Assembly: GCF_029227915.1 (NCBI RefSeq)
Contig: NC_079881.1
Location: forward strand, 13,617,501 to 13,681,500
DNA: 64,000 nucleotides
Reading direction: 5' to 3'
Origin: Hydractinia symbiolongicarpus
Taxonomy: Eukaryota; Cnidaria; Hydrozoa; Anthoathecata; Hydractiniidae
The translations under genes were made by a program, and so were the position numbers. Numbering within the stretch: position 1 is the first letter of the stretch; every line of letters starts with the position of its first letter. Of this stretch, positions 28,701-39,200 are shown one piece after another. The notes beneath the pieces were generated by a model. That model was not told the DNA's origin. It did not search any database and saw only the letters and a list, made by a program, of their open reading frames with translations.

Positions 28701-31590
28701 GGGCTCTCAAAATCACGTGATTTACGTGCAGACAGCAAATTAGGCCGTAAAAGGCCATAATGCAGGCTTTAAAGACCTGTGCACGTAGTTAGGAACGTTC
28801 TCAGAGCCTGGTGATTAAGAGAAGGTCTTATTACATCGTAATCTGTTGAGATTGAAAGGAATAGACCGATGGCAACTTGTCCAGGCTCGTGGAATCACGT
28901 GAGTTACGTGTAGACTCCAAATTAGTCCGTAAAATGCCATATTACAGGCTTTTAAAGACCTGTGCGCGTAGTTAGCAGCGTTTTTAGAGCGTGGTGCTCA
29001 AGAAAACGAATTAAGACATCGTAGTCCATTGAGATTGAAAGGAATAGACCGATGGCAATTTCTCTGTCCTTGTGGAAACACGTGATTGACGTGTAGACTC
29101 CTTATTAGGCCGTAAAAGGCCATATTAAAGGCTTTAAAGGTCTGTCCACGTAGTTAGGAACGTTCTCAGAGCCTCGCGCTCAAGAAAACGACTTAATACA
29201 TCGTAGAACATTGAGATTAAAAGGAATAGAATGATGGCCTCCTGTCTGTGCTCGTGGAACTCCCTGTCTTAAGTGTAGTGTCCTTATTACGCCATAAGAG
29301 GCCGTGTTACACGCTTTAAAGGTCTGTACACGTAATTAGGAACGTTCTTAGAGCCTGGCGCGCAAAAAACGACTTAATATATCGTAGTCTATTGAGATTG
29401 AAACGAATAGACCGATGCCAACTTGTTCGGGCTCGTGGAATCACGTGAGTTACGTGCAGTCTACTTATTAGGTCGAAAAAGGCGATAATACACACTTTAA
29501 AGGCCTGTCCACGGAGTTAGGAAAGGTCTCAGGGCCTGGAGCTTAAGAAATCGACTTAATACATCGTAGTCCATTGTGATTAAAAGGAATAGACCGATGG
29601 CAATTTCTCTGTCCTTGTGGAAACACGTGATTGACGTGTAGACTCCTTATTAGGCCGTAAAAGACCATATTAAAGGCTTTAAAGGTCTGTCCAAATAATT
29701 AGGTACGTTCTCAGAGCCTGGCGCTCAAGAAAACGACTTAATACATCGTAGAACATTGAGATTGAAAGGAATAAACCGATGCCAACTTGTTCGGGCTCGT
29801 GGAATCACGTGAGTTACGTGCAGTCTACTTATTAGGTCGTAAAAGGCCATATTAAAGGCTTTAAAGGTCTGTCCACGTAGTTAGGAATGTTCTCAGAGCC
29901 TGGCGCTCAAGAAAACGACTTAATATATCGTAGTCTATTGAGATTGAAATGAATATACCGATGGCAACTTGGCTGGGCTCTCAAAATCACGTGATTTACG
30001 TGCAGACTGCAAATTAGGCCGTAAAAGGCCATAATGCAGGCTTTAAAGACCTGTGCACGTAGTTAGGAACGTTCTGAGAGCCTGGTGATTAAGAGAAGGT
30101 CTTATTACATCGTAATCTGTTGAGATTGAAAGGAATAGACCGATGGCAACTTGTCCAGGCTCGTGGAATCACGTGAGTTACGTGTAGACTCCAAATTAGG
30201 CCGTAAAATGCCATATTACAGGCTTTTAAAGACCTGTGCGCGTAGTTAGCAGCGTTTTTAGAGCCTGGTGCTCAAGAAAACGAATTAAGACATCGTAGTC
30301 CATTGAGATTGAAAGGAATAGACCGATGGCAATTTCTCTGTCCTTGTGGAAACACGTGATTGACGTGTAGACTCCTTATTAGGCCGTAAAAGGCCATATT
30401 AAAGGCTTTAAAGGTCTGTCCACGTAGTTAGGAACGTTCTCAGAGCCTCGCGCTCAAGAAAACGACTTAATACATCGTAGAACATTGAGATTAAAAGGAA
30501 TAGAATGATGGCCTCCTGTCTGTGCTCGTGGAACTCCCTGTCTTAAGTGTAGTGTCCTTATTACGCCATAAGAGGCCGTGTTACACGCTTTAAAGGTCTG
30601 TACACGTAATTAGGAACGTTCTTAGAGCCTGGCGCGCAAAAAACGACTTAATATATCGTAGTCTATTGAGATTGAAACGAATAGACCGATGCCAACTTGT
30701 TCAGGCTCGTGGAATCACGTGAGTTACGTGCAGTCTACTTATTAGGTCGAAAAAGGCGATAATACACACTTTAAAGGCCTGTCCACGGAGTTAGGAAAGG
30801 TCTCAGGGCCTGGAGCTTAAGAAATCGACTTAATGCATCGTAGTCCATTGTGATTAAAAGGAATAGACCGATGGCAATTTCTCTGTCCTTGTGGAAACAC
30901 GTGATTGACGTGTAGACTCCCTATTAGGCCGTAAAAGGCCATATTAAAGGCTTTAAAGGTCTGTCCAAATAATTAGGTACGTTCTCAGAGCCTGGCGCTC
31001 AAGAAAACGACTTAATATATCATAGTCCATTGAGATTGAAAGGAAAAGAGCGATGCCAACTTGTAGGGGCTCGTGGAATCACGTGATTTACGTGTAGACT
31101 CCAAATTAGATCGTAAAAGGCCGTATTAAAGGTTTTAAAGTTCTGTCCACATAGTTAGGAATGTTCTCAGAGCCTGGCGCTCAAGAAAACGACTTATTAC
31201 ATCGTAGAACATTGAGATTGAAATGAATATACCGATGACAACTTGGCTGGGCTCTCAAAATCACGTGATTTACGTGCAGACAGCAAATTAGGCCGTAAAA
31301 GGCCATAATGCAGGCTTTAAAGACCTGTGCACGTAGTTAGGAACGTTCTCAGAGCCTGGTGATTAAGAGAAGGACTTATTACATCGTAATCTGTTGAGAT
31401 TGAAAGGAATAGACCGATGGCAACTTGTCCAGGCTCGTGGAATCACGTGAGTTACGTGTAGACTCCAAATTAGGCCGTAAAATGCCATATTACAGGCTTT
31501 TAAAGACCTGTGCGAGTAGTTAGCAGCGTTTTTAGAGCCTGGCGCTCAAGAAAACGAATTAAGACATCGTAGTCCATTGAGATTGAAAGG
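25777..31590 (-). repeat. HOR tract of alternating 7-mer and 6-mer units (13-mer super-unit, 2,366 bp)
   Basis: The class marker gatggcctcctgtctgtgct recurs at 26,867, 28,141, 29,233 and 30,507, with spacings of 1,274, 1,092 and 1,274 bp (7, 6 and 7 monomers). Units 1 and 3 share gacttaatacatcg where units 2 and 4 have gacttaatgcatcg. Units 2 and 4 also share ctccctattagg and cagacagcaaattagg. The true period here is therefore the pair, 2,366 bp. Unit 4 keeps one monomer (with ccaaataattaggtacg, about 30,965) that unit 2 has lost, so unit 2 looks like a deletion derivative. An incomplete earlier unit starts near 25,777. Confidence 0.85.
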
Positions 31591-31600
31591 ATATGCACGT
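31585..31600. other. Abrupt junction of HOR tract and divergent zone
   Basis: The last HOR monomer runs normally to gattgaaagg, ending at 31,590. The next bases, atatgcacgtagttagc, belong about 100 bp further on in the monomer cycle. The sequence after the junction matches the end of the short monomer type seen at 33,190-33,240 (tatgcacgtagttagcaa, then gaactgat). The join is therefore an out-of-register breakpoint, and it coincides with the loss of HOR structure. Confidence 0.75.
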
Positions 31601-31665
31601 AGTTAGCAAAGTTCTTAGAACTGATTCCCTAATGAAGGCCATATTACAGGCTATAAAGGCCTGTG
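31591..31665 (-). repeat. Short monomer class with 'taatgaaggcc' (first of three)
   Basis: Here the cycle jumps from cgtagttagcaaagttcttagaactgat directly to tccctaatgaaggccatatt, skipping the middle of the monomer and leaving about 73-75 bp. Equivalent short monomers lie near 32,941-33,013 (actgatgcccataatgaagg) and 33,197-33,270 (actgatggcccttatgaagg). The bridging bases actgat-n-ccc are not a simple fusion of normal monomer ends, so a few inserted or diverged bases mark the deletion joint. The three copies differ from one another, so the class is old. Confidence 0.7.
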
Positions 31666-34128
31666 CACGTAGTTAGCAGCGTTCTTAGCGCCTGGAGCAC
31701 AGGAAAACGACTTAATGGTTGGTATTCCATTGAGATTGAAAGTAATAGGCCGATGGCCACTTGTCTTGGCTCGTGGAATCTCGTGATTTACGTGTAGACT
31801 CTAAAATAGGCCGTAAAAGGCCATAATGCAGGCTCTAAAGGCCTGTGCACGTAATTAGGAACGTTCTCAAATCCTGGCGCTCAAGAAAACGACTTAATAA
31901 ATCGTAGATCATTTAGATTAAAAGGAATAGCCGAATAGAACTTGTCGGGGCTCGTGGAAACACGTGGTTCACGTGTAGTCTCCTTATTAGACCGTAAAAG
32001 GCCCTAATACGCGTTTTAAAAGACTGTGTACGTAATTAGCAGCGTTCATAGAGCCTGGTGCTCAAAAAATGGACCTAATACATCGTAGTTCATTGAAATT
32101 GAAAGGAATAGACCGATGGCCACTTGTCGGGGCTCGTGGAATCAGCTGATTTACGTGTAGACTCCTTATTAGGCCGTAAAAGGCCATATTACACGCTTTT
32201 AAGGTCTGCTCACGTAGTTAGGAACGTTCTCAGAGCCTGGCGCTCAAAAAGGCGACTTAATACATCATATTCCTTTGAGATTGAAAGGAACAGACTGATG
32301 ACCACTTGTCTGGGCTCGTGGGATAACATGGTTTACGTGCAGGCTCCTTATTAGGCCGTAAAAGGCCATATTACACGCTTTAAATGTCTGTCCACGTAGT
32401 TAGGAACGTTATCACAGCCTGGTGCTCAGGAAAACAACTTAACATATCGTAGACCATTGAGATTAAAGAGAGTAGGCCGATGCAAACTTGTCTGGGCTCG
32501 TAGAATCACGTGATTTACGCGTAGACTTCATATTATGCCTTAAAAAGCCTTAATGCAGGCTTCAAAAGCCATTGGACGAAGTTAGCAGCGTTCTTACAGC
32601 CTGGCGCTCAAGAAAACGAATTAATACAACGTAGTTCATTGAAATTGAAAGGAATAGACCGATGGTTGCTTCTCTGGCGCGAGAAACCAAGTGGTTCAGG
32701 TGTAGTCTCCTTATTAGACCGTAAAAGGCCCTATTACATGCTTTAAAGCTCTGTCCACCAAGTTAGCAGCGTTCATAGAGCCTGGCGCTCAAGAAAACGA
32801 CTTAATGCATCGTAGTCCATTGAGAATGAAAGGAATAGAACGATGCCCACTTGTCAGGGCTCGTGGAATCACGTGAATTACGCGTAAAGTGCATATTCGA
32901 CCGTAAATGGACATAGTACGCGCTTTAAGTGCCTATGCACGTAGTTAGCGACAGTCTTAGAGACTGATGCCCATAATGAAGGCCATAATGCAGGCTTTTA
33001 AGGCCTGTGGACGAAGGTAGCAGCGTTCTTACAGCCTGGCGCCCAAGAGAACGAGTTAATACATCGTAGTTCATTGAATTTGAAAGGAATAGAAAGATGG
33101 CCACTTGTCTGGGCTCGTGGAATCACGTGATTTACGCGTAGAGTGTATATTCGGCCGTAAATGGCCATAATACGCGCTTTAAAAGCTTATGCACGTAGTT
33201 AGCAATGTTCTTAGAACTGATGGCCCTTATGAAGGCCATATTACAGGCTTTAAAGGCCTGTGCACGTAGTTAGCAGCGTTCTAAGCGCCTGGCGCACAGG
33301 AAACCGACTTAATGCTTGGCATTTCATTGAGATTGAAAGTAATAGGCCGATGGCGACTTGTCTTGGCTCGTGGAATCTTGTGATTTACGTGTAGACTCCA
33401 AATTAGGCTGTAAAAGGCATGTGCACGCAATTAGCAGCGTTCTTAGAGCCTGGCGCACAGGAAAGCGACTTAATACATTGTAGACCATTGAGATTAAAAG
33501 GAACAGCCGAATGGAATTTGTCTGTGCTAGTGGAATAACGTGATTTACGCGTAGACTCGTAAAAGGCCGTAAAAAGCCATATTACAGGCTTTAAACGCAT
33601 GTCCACGCAGTTAGCAGCGTTCTTAGAGCCTGGCACTCAGGAACACGACTTAACACATCGTAGTCCATTGAGATTGAAAGGAATAGACCAGGGGCAATTT
33701 CTCTGTCCTTGTGGAAACACGTGGTTCACGTGTAGTCTCCTTATTAGACCGTAAAAGGCCCTATTACGCGTTTTAAAAGACTGTGTACGTAATTAGCAGC
33801 GTTCATAGAGCCTGGTGCTCAAAAAATGGACCTAATACATCGTAGTTCATTGAAATTGAAAGAAATAGACCGATGTCCACTTGTCGGGGCTCGTGGAATC
33901 AGCTGATTTACGTGTAGACTCCTTATTAGGCCGTAAAAGGCTATATTACGCGTTTTAAAGGACTGTCCGCGTAGTTTGGAACGTTCTCAGAGCCTGGCGC
34001 TCAAGAAAGCGACTTAGTGCATCTTAGACTATTGAGATTAAAAGGAACAGCCGACTGGAACTTGTCTGGGCTCGTGGAACCACGCGATTTACGTGTAGAC
34101 TCCAAATTAAGCCGTAAAAGGCCATATT

Positions 34129-34147
34129 ACAGGCTTTAAAGGCCTGT
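34129..34147. repeat. Representative TTTAAA-centred dyad of the monomer
   Basis: acaggctttaaaggcctgt has 6-bp inverted arms (acaggc and gcctgt) around a tttaaa core, with one unpaired base. Versions of this dyad recur in many monomers of both halves (for example near 35,690, 36,920, 38,160, 42,010 and 60,650). Its central TTAA is where the MITE entered at 59,170. Confidence 0.6.
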
Positions 34148-35063
34148 GTACGTAGCTGGCAACGTTCTTTGAGTCTGGCACTCAGGAACTGACTTAACAC
34201 ATCATAATCCATTGAGATTGAAAGGAATAGACCAATGGCAATTTCTCTGTCCTTGTTGAAACACGTGGTTCACGTGTAGTCTCCTTATTAGACCGTAGAA
34301 GGCCCTATTACGCGTTTTAAAGGACTGTGTACGTAATTAGCAGCGTTCACAGAGCCTCGCGCTCAAGAAAATGACCTAATACGTCGTAGTTCATTGAGAT
34401 TAAAAGGAATAGGGCGATGACCACATGTCCGGGCTCGTGGAATAACGTGATTTACGTGTAGACTCTAAATTAGGCCGTAAAAGGCCATATTGCAGGCTTT
34501 AACGGCCTGTGCGCGTAGTTAGCAGTGTTCTTAGAGTCTGGCTATCAGGAACACGACTTAACACATCGTAGTCCATTTTGATTGAAAGGACTAGGTCGAC
34601 GGAGTGCTGTCTGCGCTCGTGGAACTCCCTGACTTAAGTATAGTCTCCTTATTAGGCCATAAGAGGCCGTATTACACGCTTTAAAGGTCTGTCCATGTAA
34701 TTAGGAACGTTCTCAGAGCCTGGCGCTCAAGAAAGCGACTTAATACATCATAGTCCTTTAAGATTGAAAGGCACAGACTGATGACCACTTGTCTGGGCTC
34801 GTGGAATTACATGGTTTACGTGCAGGCTCCTAATTACGCCGTAAAAGGCCATATTACACGCTTCAAATGTCTGTCCACGTAGTTAGGAACGGTCTCAGAG
34901 CCTGGCGCTCAAGAAAACAACTTAAGACATCAGGGTCCATTGAGATTTAAAGGAATGGACCGATGGCAACTTGTCTGGGCTCGTGGAATCACGTGATTTA
35001 CGTGTAGACTCCAAATTAGGCCGTAAAAGGCCATATTACAGGCTTTAAATCCGGTGCACCCAG

Positions 35064-35110
35064 TTAGCAGCGTTCTTAGAGCCTGGCGCACAGGAAAACG
35101 ACGCTGCTAA
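35064..35110. other. Array inversion junction with foldback
   Basis: On the left, the minus-oriented monomer is normal to gaaaacgac (through 35,102). On the right, a plus-oriented monomer is normal from acgctgctaac (from 35,101). The two overlap by only ac. ttagcagcgt (35,064-35,073) and acgctgctaa (35,101-35,110) are exact reverse complements around a 27-bp spacer, and pairing continues imperfectly outwards because each arm is the same satellite. The arms differ at ordinary inter-monomer level, so this is not a young perfect palindrome. An assembly join cannot be excluded from sequence alone. Confidence 0.9.
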
Positions 35111-36198
35111 CTACGTGCACAGGCCTTCAAAGGCTATAATATTGCCTTTAACAGCCTAATTTGGAGTCTACACGTAAACCACATGATTCCACAAGCCCGG
35201 ACAAGTTGCCATCGGCCTATTCCTTTCAAGCTCAATGCACTTCGATGTATTAAGTCGTTTTCTTGAGCGCCAGGCTCTAAAAACACTGCTAACTACGTGC
35301 ACAGGCCTTCAAAGCCTGCATTACGGGCTTTCACGGCGTAATATGGAATCTACACGTAAATCACGTAATCCAAGAGCCCAGACAAGTGGCCAACGGTTTA
35401 TTCCATTCAATCTCAATGTACTACGATGTATTAAGTCGCTGTCTTAAGCGCCAAACTCTGAGAACGTTCCTAACTACCTGGACAGGCTTTTATAGTGTGC
35501 ATTATCGCCTTTTACGACCTAAAAAGGAGACTACACGTAAGTCGTGCGGCTGCACAAGCCAAGACAAGTGGCATAGGCCTATTACTTTCAATCTCAATGG
35601 ACTATGATATGTTAAGTCGTTTTCCTGTGCGCCAGGATCTGAGAACGCTGCTAACTACGTGCACAGGCCTTTAAAGCCTGTAATATGGCCTCTTATGGCC
35701 TAATAAGGAGACTACACTTAAGTCAGGGAGTTCCACGAGCACAGACAGCAGTCCGTCGGCCAATTCTTTTCAATCTCAATGGACTACGATGTGTTAAGTC
35801 GTGTTTTTGAGTTACAGACTCTAAGAACGCTGCTAACTACGTGCACAGGCCTTTAAAGTGTGTAATATGGCCATTTACGGCTTAATAAGGAGTCTACACG
35901 TAAATCACGTGGCTGCACGAGTCAAGACAAGTGGCCATCGGCCTATTACTTTTAATCTCAATGGACTGCCAAGCATTAAGTCGTTTTTCTGTGCGCCAGG
36001 CTCTAAGAACGCTGCTAACTACAAGCAGAGGCCTTTAAATTCAGTAATATTGGCTTTTACGACCTATTTTGGAGTCTACAGGTAAATCACGTGATTCCAC
36101 AAGCCCGGACAAGTTGCCATCGGTCTATTCCTTTCAATCTCAATGGACTACGATATATCAAGTTGTTTTCTTGTGTGCCAGGCTCTAAGAACGCTGCT

Positions 36199-36277
36199 AA
36201 CTACTATTCCTTTCAAGCTCAAAGCACTCCGATGTCTTAAGTCGTTTTCTTGAGCGCCAGGCTCTAAGAACGCTGCT
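36199..36277 (+). repeat. 79-bp truncated monomer (first of 15)
   Basis: Where a full monomer reads gctaactacgtgcacagg, this one passes from gctaactac straight into tattcctttcaagctc, removing about 102 bp that include the ggccttttacggcc and E-box regions. The same junction recurs at 36,640, 37,445, 37,886, 38,692, 39,134, 39,940, 40,382, 40,642, 42,536, 42,977, 43,783, 46,215, 46,838 and 48,552. An identical joint everywhere indicates a single deletion event spread by array turnover. The deleted ends share at most one base. Confidence 0.88.
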
Positions 36278-39200
36278 AACTACGTGCACAGGCCTTTAAA
36301 TTGTGTATTATGTCCATTCACGGCTTAATAAGGAGACTACGCGTAAGTCACGTGGCTGCACAAGCCAAGACAAGTGGCATAGGCCTATTACTTTCAATCT
36401 CAATAGAGTACCAAGCATTAAGTCGTTTTCCTGTGCGCCTGGCTCTACGAACGCTGCTAACTACCTGCATAGGCCTTCAAAGCCTGCATTACGGGCTTTC
36501 ACGGCTTAATAAGGAGTCTACACGTAAATCACGTGATCCACGAGCCCAGACAAGTGGCCATCGGTCTATTCCTTTCAATCTCAATGGACTACGATATATC
36601 AAGTTGTTTTCTTGTGTGCCAGGCTCTAAGAACGCTGCTAACTACTATTCCTTTCAAGCTCAAAGCACTCCGATGTCTTAAGTCGTTTTTTTGAGCGCCA
36701 GGCTCTAAGAACGCTGCTAACTACGTGCGCAGGCCTTTAAGTTGTGTATTATGTCTATTCACGGCTAAATAAGGAGACTACATGTAAGTCACGTGGCTGC
36801 ACAAGCCAAGACAAGTGGCATAGGCCTATTACTTTCAATCTCAATGGAGTACCAAGCATTAAGTCGTTTTCCTGTGTGCCAGGCTCTAAGACCGCTGCTA
36901 ACTACGTGCACAGGCCTTTAAAGCCTGTAATATGGCCTCTTATGGCCTAATAAGGAGACTACACTTAAGTCAGGGAGTTCCACGAACACAGACAGCAGTC
37001 CGCCGGCCTAGTCTTTTCAATCTTAATGGACTACGATGTGTTAAGTCGTGTTTTTGAGTTACAGACTCTAAGAACGCTGCTAACTACGTGCACAGGCCTT
37101 TATAGTGTGTAATATGGCCATTTACAGCTTAATAAGGAGTCTACACGTAAATCACGTGGCTGCACGAGTCAAGACAAGTGGCCATCGGCCTATTACTTAC
37201 AATCTCAATGGACTACAAAGCATTAAGTCGTTTTTCTGTGCGCCAGGCTCTAAGAACGCTGCTAACTACAAGCAGAGGCCTTTAAATCCAGTAATATTGG
37301 TTTTACGAACTAATTTGGAGTCTACAGGTAAATCACGTGATTCCACAAGCCCGGACAAGTTGCCATCGGTCTATTCCTTTCAATCTCAATGGACTACGAT
37401 ATATCAAGTTTTTTTCTTGTGTGCCAGGCTCTAAGAACGCTGCTAACTACTATTCCTTTCAAGCTCAAAGCACTCCGATGTCTTAAGTCGTTTTCTTGAG
37501 CGCCAGGCTCTAAGAACGCTGCTAACTACGTGCACAGGCCTTTAAATTGTGTATTATGTCCATTCACGGCTTAATAAGGAGACTACACGTAAGTCACGTG
37601 GCTGCACAAGCCAAGACAAGTGGCATAGGCCTATTACTTTCAATCTCAATAGAGTACCAAGCATTAAGTCGTTTTCCTGTGCGCCTGGCTCTACGAACGC
37701 TGCTAACTACCTGCATAGGCCTTTAAAACCTGCATTACGGGCTTTCACGGCGTATTATGGAGTCTACACGTAAATCACGTGATCCACCAGCACAGACAAG
37801 TGGCCATCGGTCTATTCCTTTCAATCTCAATGGACTACGATATATCAAGTTGTTTTCTTGTGTGCCAGGCTCTAAGAACGCTGCTAACTACTATTCCTTT
37901 CAAGCTCAAAGCACTCCGATGTCTTAAGTCGTTTTCTTGAGCGCCAGGCTCTAAGAACGCTGCTAACTACGTGCGCAGGCCTTTAAGTTGTGTATTATGT
38001 CTATTCACGGCTAAATAAGGAGACTACATGTAAGTCACGTGGCTGCACAAGCCAAGACAAGTGGCATAGGCCTATTACTTTCAATCTCAATGGAGTACCA
38101 AGCATTAAGTCGTTTTCCTGTGTGCCAGGCTCTAAGACCGCTGCTAACTACGTGCACAGGCCTTTAAAGCCTGTAATATGGCCTCTTATGGCCTAATAAG
38201 GAGACTACACTTAAGTCAGGGAGTTCCACGAACACAGACAGCAGTCCGCCGGCCTAGTCTTTTCAATCTTAATGAACTACGATGTGTTAAGTCGTGTTTT
38301 TGAGTTACAGACTCTAAGAACGCTGCTAACTACGTGCACAGGCCTTTATAGTGTGTAATATGGCCATTTACGGCTTAATAAGGAGTCTACACGTAAATCA
38401 CGTGGCTGCACGAGTCAAGACAAGTGGCCATCGGCCTATTACTTACAATCTCAATGGACTACCAAGCATTAAGTCGTTTTTCTGTGCGCCAGGCTCTAAG
38501 AACGCTGCTAACTACAAGCAGAGGCCTTTAAATCCAGTAATATTGGCTTTTACGACTTAATTTGGAGTCTACAGGTAAATCACGTGATTCCACAAGCCCG
38601 GACAAGTTGCCATCGGTCTATTCCTTTCAATCTTGATGGACTACGATATATCAAGTTGTTTTCTTGTGTGCCAGGCTCTAAGAACGCTGCTAACTACTAT
38701 TCCTTTCAAGCTCAAAGCACTCCGATGTCTTAAGTCGCTTTCTTGAGCGCCAGGCTCTAAGAACGCTGCTAACTACGTGCGCAGGCCTTTAAGTTGTGTA
38801 TTATGTCTATTCACGGCTAAATAAGGAGTCTACACGTAAATCACGTGGCTGCACGAGTCAAGACAAGTGGCCATCGGCCTATTACTTACAATCTCAATGG
38901 ACTACCAAGCATTAAGTCGTTTTCCTGTGCGCCTGGCTCTACGAACGCTGCTAACTACCTGCATAGGCCTTAAAAGCCTGCATTACGGGCTTTCACGGCG
39001 TATTATGGAGTCTACACGTAAATCACGTGATCCACCAGCACAGACAAGTGGCCATCGGTCTATTCCTTTCAATCTTGATGGACTACGATATATCAAGTTG
39101 TTTTCTTGTGTGCCAGGCTCTAAGAACGCTGCTAACTACTATTCCTTTCAAGCTCAAAGCACTCCGATGTCTTAAGTCGCTTTCTTGAGCGCCAGGCTCT

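Larger units (their letters stand above)
1..31590 (-). repeat. Left satellite domain, homogenised ~181-bp monomers
   Basis: This is continuous head-to-tail satellite with about 174 monomers of 181-182 bp and no unique sequence between them. On the + strand each monomer reads through recognisable boxes in order: taggccgtaaaaggcc, the dyad around ggctttaaaggcctg, cgtagttaggaacgttctc, a gcgctcaagaaaacgactt box, catcgtagtccattgagatt, aaaggaatagaccgatggc, then the E-box cacgtg and gtagactcc. Monomer classes differ at fixed diagnostic sites, and runs of classes recur as blocks, so the domain has been homogenised by unequal exchange or conversion. The orientation is the reverse of the array after 35,101. 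Short open frames here are reading-frame accidents of the monomer. The function is unknown; a centromeric or heterochromatic role is inferred only from the monomer length and organisation. Confidence 0.97.
31591..35100 (-). repeat. Divergent satellite zone without HOR
   Basis: The same monomer family in the same orientation continues, but neighbouring monomers differ at many sites and no multi-monomer period is visible. Several features are absent or rare to the left: short monomers carrying taatgaaggcc, classes with cacgtggttcacgtg, and many gttagcagcgttc plus ggcgcacagg combinations that resemble the right-hand array. A roughly 21-bp deletion between aaaggc direct repeats lies near 33,418. 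The zone looks like an older flank or a remnant between two amplified domains. Confidence 0.85.

Noticed and set aside
1-31590. CRISPR-like regular repeats
   Set aside because: The whole 181-bp period is repeated, with no unique spacers between short conserved repeats. There are no cas genes, and the setting is eukaryotic.
35064-35110. Recent perfect palindrome formed by inverted duplication
   Set aside because: Beyond the 10-bp complement the arms differ as ordinary monomers do, so there is no long identical inverted pair.
36301-36681. 126-codon open frame, the longest in the window
   Set aside because: It reads through two adjacent satellite monomers. The same peptide pieces recur in dozens of other frames, and neither 181-182 nor 1,247 is a multiple of three. 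No coding signature or domain is visible.
37105-37434. Family of 66-109 codon frames sharing pieces such as HVNHV and FNLNGL
   Set aside because: These are translations of one monomer frame that happens to lack stops for about 200 bp. Frames are broken at random by single-base changes between copies, so selection for protein is unlikely.
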